DNA of 26,988 bases. Origin: Gp7-AA10 sp035516895 (lineage in GTDB: Bacteria > Acidobacteriota > Thermoanaerobaculia > Gp7-AA8). The notes below the pieces were generated by a model, which saw only the letters and a program-made list of their open reading frames with translations, was not told the DNA's origin and made no database searches. A program made the position numbers and the translations under genes. The DNA is taken from NCBI GenBank assembly GCA_035516895.1, contig DATIZY010000184.1:1-26988 (forward strand). The letters run 5' to 3'. Below, piece after piece: positions 23,101 to 26,988 of this stretch; positions within the stretch are counted from its first letter, which is position 1, and the number at the start of each line of letters is the position of its first letter.

Positions 23101-26100
23101 GACCTACACGCTGACGATCGGCTGTCCGACCATCACAGTGACGAACCCGGGTGTGACCACGGGAACGGTGGACTCTCCGTTCAGCCAGACCTTTACGCAG
23201 AGCGGAGCGTTCGGCACGCCGGCATTCACCACAACGAGCACGCTTCCAGCGGGACTGACGCTGGCGAGCGACGGCACGCTGTCAGGCACGCCGTCGGTCA
23301 ATGGAGTGTTCCCGATCGTGGTCACGGTGACCGACAGCGCCGGCTGCACGGGCACCGGAGCGACGTGCACACTGACGATCAACTGCCCGACCATCACGGT
23401 GACGAACCCGCTGGTCAACGGCGGGACGGTCGACGCGCCGTTCAGCCAGACGTTCACCGAGACGGGCGCGCACGCAACAGCGACGTTCACCACGGCCAGC
23501 ACGCTGCCGCCCGGTTTGGTGCTGGCGAGCAACGGACTGCTGGCCGGGACGCCGGCGGCGCCGGGCTCCTTCCCGATTACCGTCACGGTGACCGACAGCA
23601 ACGGCTGCACGGGGACGAGCTCGACCTATGCGCTGGGGATCGGATGCCAGGGGATCACGGTGACGAACCCGGCGAACGCGACGGGCACCGTGAACGCGCC
23701 GTTCAGCGAGCAGTTCATCCAAACGGGCGGCCACGGCACCACGACGTTCTCGACGTCCTCGACACTGCCGAGCGGGTTCTCGCTCGATGCGAACAGCGGC
23801 GTGCTGTCGGGGACGACGCAGCAGCACATCACGTTCCCGATCGTGGTCGTAGCAACCGACGCGAACAGCTGCACGGGTTCGAGCGCGACGTACAACCTGA
23901 TCATCAACTGCCAGTCGATCACTGTGAGCAATCCGCTCAACAACACGGGAACGGTCGCGGTCCCCTTCAGCGAACAGTTCACGCAGACGGGAGCCGTCGG
24001 CGGCGCGACGTTCTCCACCGCGAGCGCGCTGCCGACCGGGCTGACGCTCGACGGAGCGACCGGGCTGCTCTCGGGGACGCCGTTGCAGGCGGGGACGTTC
24101 CCGATCGACGTCACCGTGACCGACGGCAACGGCTGCACGGCAACGAACACGACGTACACCCTGATCATCGCCTGTAACGTGATCACCGTGACGAACCCGG
24201 CGGTCAACAGTGGGACGGCGGGTACGGCGTTCAATCAGACGTTCACGCAATCGGGCGGGAACGGAACGATCACCTGGTCGGAGACTGGCACACTTCCGGC
24301 GGGGATCACGCTCGGCAGCGCGACGGGCGCGCTCGTGGGGACGACGACGCAGACCGGATCGTTCCCGATCATCGTAACGGCGACCGACGTGAACGGATGC
24401 ACGGGGACGTCGAACTACACGCTGACGATCAACTGCCAGACGATCAACGTGACGAATCCCGTCGTGAACGCGGGGACGGCCGGCGTTGCATTCGACCAGA
24501 CGTTCACGGCCACGGCGATCCTCGGCACGGCGACATGGAACGAAACCGGGACTTTACCGATCGGGATCACGATGAACTCCGCAACAGGACACTTGGCGGG
24601 AACGACCACAGAGACGGGCTCGTTCCCGATCACGGTCAGGGCGACCGACACCAACGGCTGCTTCGCCACGTCGAGCTACACGCTGACCATCGTCTGCCAG
24701 ACGATCACAGTGACCAACCCCGCAACGTCGATCGGCACAGCGGGAGTGGCCTTCAATCAGACCTTCACTGCAACCGGGATTCTCGGCACGGTGACCTGGA
24801 GCGAGAGCGGTGCACTTCCCGCGGGGCTGAGCTTCAACACGAGTACCGGCCACCTCTCGGGCACGCCGACGCAGACCGGCTCGTTCCCGATCACGGTCAC
24901 GGCGACCGACACGAACGGCTGCAGCGGGACCGGCGCAACGTACAACCTGAGCATCGTCTGCCCGACGATCACCGTCGCGCGCAATGGCGGAGGGTCGTTC
25001 CCGGCGGCAACGATCAGCAGCAGCTACATGGGCCAGAGCGTGACGGGAAGCGGAAGCAATGGCACACCGCTGTCCTTCGCGTTGACGGGCGGGACGTTCC
25101 CGACGGGACTGACCCTCGCGGCGAACGGAGGAATCTCGGGCACGCCGACGGCCACCGGGACGTTCACGTTCACGGTGACAGCGACCGACGCGTACGGCTG
25201 CACGGGATCGCAGTCGTTCACGATCGCCGTCAATCCCGTGGCCACCGGCGACAGCTACGGCACGCTGGTGGACAACACCCAGGCGGCGGTAACCGGCGGA
25301 ACGACGAGCTCGCCTGCTACGCCGTTCGTGGCGTTGACGGGAACAATCATCGGCAACGACCTGCCCTCGGGCGGCGTGACGCTGACGACCGGGACGTTCG
25401 GTACAACCGCTGGCGGGAGCGTGACCACCGCCGCGGACGGGACATTCCTCTACACGCCGAAGGCCAACCCGGCTGGCGCGGTGACGACGAGCGACTCGTT
25501 CACCTATCAGATCTCGAGCAACACCGGCGGAACGCCGACGCCGACCACGGCCACCGGCACGGTGACTCTCACACTGGCCAATCGCGTCTGGTACGTGAAG
25601 AACAACGGTTCGGCGGGCAACGGGCAATCGCAGTCGCCGTTCAACACGCTCAGTGCCGCGATCACCGCGTCAACAACGAACGACACGATCTTCGTCTACC
25701 ACGGTGACGGAACGACGACGAATCTGGCGACAGCTTCGACGCTGAAGACAGGCCAGAGCCTGATCGGTGAAGGGGCGGGCCTGACGGTCAACACGCATGC
25801 GCTGGTCGCCGCGGGCGGGTTCCCGCTGATCGGCAACACGATCACGCTGGCGGGCAGCGTGACCATCAACGGCATCGACATGACCACCGGCGCGAGCACG
25901 GGCATCAGCGGTGGAAGCGTCAGCGGAGACACGGTCACGGTGCGCAACCTGACCTCGACCACCGGCACGGCGGTGTCGCTGAACGGGACCGGCGGCACGT
26001 TCACCTTCACCAGCGTCTCGGCGAACGGCGGGGCCACGGGCATCTCGCTGATCAACACCACCGGCAGCTTCACGGTGACCGGAGACGGCTCGACCGCGAA

Positions 26101-26988
26101 TTCAGGCGGGACCATACAGAACGAGAAGGGATCCGACCAGAGTACGGCCGGCACCGGCGCCCAGGGAATCGGCCTTTACATGAGCACCGCTCAGAACGTG
26201 TCGCTCTCCTGGATGCACTTCCACGACTTCGACAACTTCGGCATTCAAGGCACCTCGGTCACCAATTTCTCCATGGACCACTGTACGGTCGACGGCGCGA
26301 ACGGTAACAACACCCAAATCAACCCGAACAGCAGCTTGCAGAACCAGGGGGAAGGCTCGGTGCAGTTCTACGATCTGCTCGGGACCTGCTCACTCACGAA
26401 CAGCACGTTCAGCGGCGGCATCTTCGACACGATCCAGCTTACCGAGAGCACCGGCACGCTCAGCAGTTTGACAATCAACAACTGCACGATTTCCGAGACC
26501 AACACCACCAACGGCGGCAGCGCCGTCGAGATATTCGGCCCCGGATCGACTTCGGCCAGCGTGGCTCTCACGTTTACCAACAACACGATCACACAGGCGC
26601 ACTCCAGCGTGCTGAGCTTCATCCTGAACAGCACCGGGTCGATGAGCGCGACCGTCACAGGAAACACGTTCCGGAATGCGGATCCGAACCCTGCAGGGCA
26701 TGGAGTGTTCCTGACCTACGCAGGCAGTCACAGTAGCGGGACCGCATTTTCGTTCGACGTTGAGAACAACATCTTCGGCGGATCCAACAGCAACAGCTTC
26801 AACTTCACGGCGCTGGCTGTAGGGAAGGCTGTTCCGACGACTCCCGCAATCGTCACTGCCAGCGGGAAGATCATCAACAATACGTTCGGCACTTCTGGCG
26901 TTCAGGGGTCATCGACCAGAATCGGCTCCAACTCCGACGCTCTCGAGATTGATTGCGATGGCCAGGGTCCCATGACGGTCCTGGTCAA
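20105..26988 (+). CDS. Giant secreted Ig-repeat/cadherin-like/beta-helix protein (partial, runs off the window)
   Basis: Open without a stop for 2294 codons to the right edge. A signal peptide (RRLPVSAFAFLVLSVGLRAS, residues 1-23) is followed by a region to about 215 with two Cys and the stretch ITLDGNGADWDGLQPIVQ...WAFG, reminiscent of CBM9/DOMON-type folds (weak). A cadherin-like unit (about 218-305, NPDSYTTLRS, GVLANDRDPNG) comes next, then two putative Ig (He_PIG-like) domains (about 307-483). Thirteen tandem 87/88-residue Ig-like repeats (484-1618) follow, a fourteenth divergent one (1619-1709), a second cadherin-like unit (1710-1825), and a right-handed beta-helix from about 1826 (VWYVKNNGSAGNGQSQSPF, LIGEGAGL, repeated LTFTNNTI-like turns). 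The build is that of a surface adhesin or matrix protein. The anchor or secretion signal at the C-terminus is not visible. Confidence 0.9.
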   Translation, partial: MNRRLPVSAFAFLVLSVGLRASAATTQLQILIDSDNNDTTGCAVATPAGTFAGVEQIVTTSFDDAVSGVTRQRCVDPAASTFSPAEAFGPSGWKVGSGSGTLLVETHLGTPPSGPMRFGFVINSGTLVDAILNEPDGSAIIFPQPYTGPPRRRAVVLDSGRQITLDGNGADWDGLQPIVQYAAGIGTAALQFLNVWAFGSPNDTYLRFDVQDNPNAPKANPDSYTTLRSATLTVAAPGVLANDRDPNGKPLHATLVTGPQHGTLTLNADGGFTYTNDGSQAPTDRFEYQASNGTDASNTAVSAFIVIDGTPPLITSANHTTFTVGARTTFKVTATGVPQPTVGQSAPLPSGVTFDASTGILTGTPAADTGGNHTLQFTAMNAVGTSTQLFTLAIDEAPTFTSAATLALQAGSAATFSVTTFGFPAPSMTESGALPAGVTFVDNHNGTATIGGTPANGSGGTYPITLTATNTAGTASQSLSIVVCNVVTVTDPATVSATANSPFSQTFTQSGGVGAVTFALDSGVLPAGLTLSSSGTLSGTPAQTGTFPITVRVTDSLGCIGIGAAYNLVVSCQSIAVTDPALATGSVNAPFSQTFTAANTIGTVSFSTASALPAGLALSPSGVLSGTPLQSGAFPIVVDATDGNGCMGTGAAYNLIIACQAIAVADPAGASGTVNVPFSQTFTATNTIGAVTFSTASALPAGLTLAADGTLAGTPTQTGTFPIVVVATDANGCTGTGATYNLVIACQTIGVANPANAAGMVTVPFSETFTASNTIGAVAFTTASPLPTGITLSSVGVLSGTPLQPGAFPIVVTATDANGCTGTSATYNLTIACQPIVVTNPSTTSSPAGTPLSINFTQTGAVGAATFATTSTLPTGLTLAADGTLSGTPTQGGSFPIAVTATDSNGCTGANAAYTLTITCPTITVTNPATTTATVGAAFSQTFTETGGNGTVTFTTASALPSGLTLANNGTLSGTPAQFGSFPIVVTATDQNGCTGTGSTYTLTIGCPTITVTNPGVTTGTVDSPFSQTFTQSGAFGTPAFTTTSTLPAGLTLASDGTLSGTPSVNGVFPIVVTVTDSAGCTGTGATCTLTINCPTITVTNPLVNGGTVDAPFSQTFTETGAHATATFTTASTLPPGLVLASNGLLAGTPAAPGSFPITVTVTDSNGCTGTSSTYALGIGCQGITVTNPANATGTVNAPFSEQFIQTGGHGTTTFSTSSTLPSGFSLDANSGVLSGTTQQHITFPIVVVATDANSCTGSSATYNLIINCQSITVSNPLNNTGTVAVPFSEQFTQTGAVGGATFSTASALPTGLTLDGATGLLSGTPLQAGTFPIDVTVTDGNGCTATNTTYTLIIACNVITVTNPAVNSGTAGTAFNQTFTQSGGNGTITWSETGTLPAGITLGSATGALVGTTTQTGSFPIIVTATDVNGCTGTSNYTLTINCQTINVTNPVVNAGTAGVAFDQTFTATAILGTATWNETGTLPIGITMNSATGHLAGTTTETGSFPITVRATDTNGCFATSSYTLTIVCQTITVTNPATSIGTAGVAFNQTFTATGILGTVTWSESGALPAGLSFNTSTGHLSGTPTQTGSFPITVTATDTNGCSGTGATYNLSIVCPTITVARNGGGSFPAATISSSYMGQSVTGSGSNGTPLSFALTGGTFPTGLTLAANGGISGTPTATGTFTFTVTATDAYGCTGSQSFTIAVNPVATGDSYGTLVDNTQAAVTGGTTSSPATPFVALTGTIIGNDLPSGGVTLTTGTFGTTAGGSVTTAADGTFLYTPKANPAGAVTTSDSFTYQISSNTGGTPTPTTATGTVTLTLANRVWYVKNNGSAGNGQSQSPFNTLSAAITASTTNDTIFVYHGDGTTTNLATASTLKTGQSLIGEGAGLTVNTHALVAAGGFPLIGNTITLAGSVTINGIDMTTGASTGISGGSVSGDTVTVRNLTSTTGTAVSLNGTGGTFTFTSVSANGGATGISLINTTGSFTVTGDGSTANSGGTIQNEKGSDQSTAGTGAQGIGLYMSTAQNVSLSWMHFHDFDNFGIQGTSVTNFSMDHCTVDGANGNNTQINPNSSLQNQGEGSVQFYDLLGTCSLTNSTFSGGIFDTIQLTESTGTLSSLTINNCTISETNTTNGGSAVEIFGPGSTSASVALTFTNNTITQAHSSVLSFILNSTGSMSATVTGNTFRNADPNPAGHGVFLTYAGSHSSGTAFSFDVENNIFGGSNSNSFNFTALAVGKAVPTTPAIVTASGKIINNTFGTSGVQGSSTRIGSNSDALEIDCDGQGPMTVLV
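21554..24958 (+). repeat. Thirteen tandem 261/264-bp repeats encoding Cys-paired Ig-like domains
   Basis: Repeats start at the Cys codons at 21554, 21818, 22079, 22340, 22601, 22862, 23123, 23384, 23645, 23909, 24173, 24434 and 24695, and the next Cys is at 24959. Steps are 264, seven of 261, 264, 264, 261, 261, 264 bp, with no frame break. Typical content per repeat: C-Q-x-I-x-V-x-x-P, FSQTFT, LPAGLTL, GTLSGTP, GTFPI, TDANGCTG, YNL. Cys 1 and Cys about 75 are kept in all. Repeats 11-13 (24173-24958) form a subfamily with W(S/N)E in place of TFST. Confidence 0.95.

Noticed and set aside
20011..24250. Long minus-strand open frames across the giant protein gene
   Set aside because: They are rich in repeated Val/Ala/Pro words that simply mirror the plus-strand repeats, and have no starts with ribosome sites or known domains.

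Overview
High-GC bacterial chromosome fragment, most likely from Acidobacteriota or a close relative. This is an inference from the VWFA-type secreted protein at 18-1688 (a family expanded in Acidobacteria), two membrane-bound SpoIIE-type phosphatases, an Hfq-like protein of the long EWYDR/KH type, and an archaic (Csu-type, spore coat U) chaperone-usher cluster. No rRNA, tRNA, transposase, integrase or CRISPR array was seen.

Layout. 18-1688: secreted VWA protein. 1763-4207 (minus): membrane SpoIIE/PP2C phosphatase, head-to-head (10 bp between start codons) with 4218-5672, a Spinster-like MFS transporter whose central loop carries five 45-bp palindromic tandem repeats. 5657-6892: two-motif glycerolipid acyltransferase overlapping the transporter; together they suggest a lysolipid uptake/re-acylation pair. 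On the minus strand follow a 47-residue membrane peptide (6834-6977), pdxA (6974-7873) and an Hfq-like gene (7963-8301), with a 20-bp-arm inverted repeat between the last two. 8419-10154: etfB and etfA, overlapping by one base.

10155-17082 is the most system-like part: a chaperone-usher pilus locus. Order: an unassigned small secreted beta-rich protein, a major SCPU pilin, the chaperone, a second SCPU pilin, the usher, then two tandem two-domain SCPU proteins that begin directly at the first domain without an N-terminal donor strand, as expected for tip adhesins. Two near-identical CRP/FNR-type dyads (GTGA-N6-TCAC) sit in the two non-coding gaps of this locus, and the second is exactly 41.5 bp upstream of the start implied by a TACACT box. 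The pilin leader contains a strong nested stem-loop. 17076-19781 (minus) is a PDZ-7/8TM-GAF-PP2C phosphatase whose tail overlaps the last tip gene by 7 bp.

20105 to beyond the right edge is one giant secreted protein (at least 2294 residues in the window): signal peptide, a carbohydrate-binding-like N-terminal region, a cadherin-like domain, two Ig-like domains, 13 near-uniform tandem Ig-like repeats of 87 or 88 residues each with a Cys pair, a fourteenth divergent one, another cadherin-like domain and a right-handed beta-helix that runs off the window. The window thus looks rich in cell-surface adhesion (pilus plus giant adhesin) flanked by two phosphatase-based signalling proteins; the functional link between them is inference.
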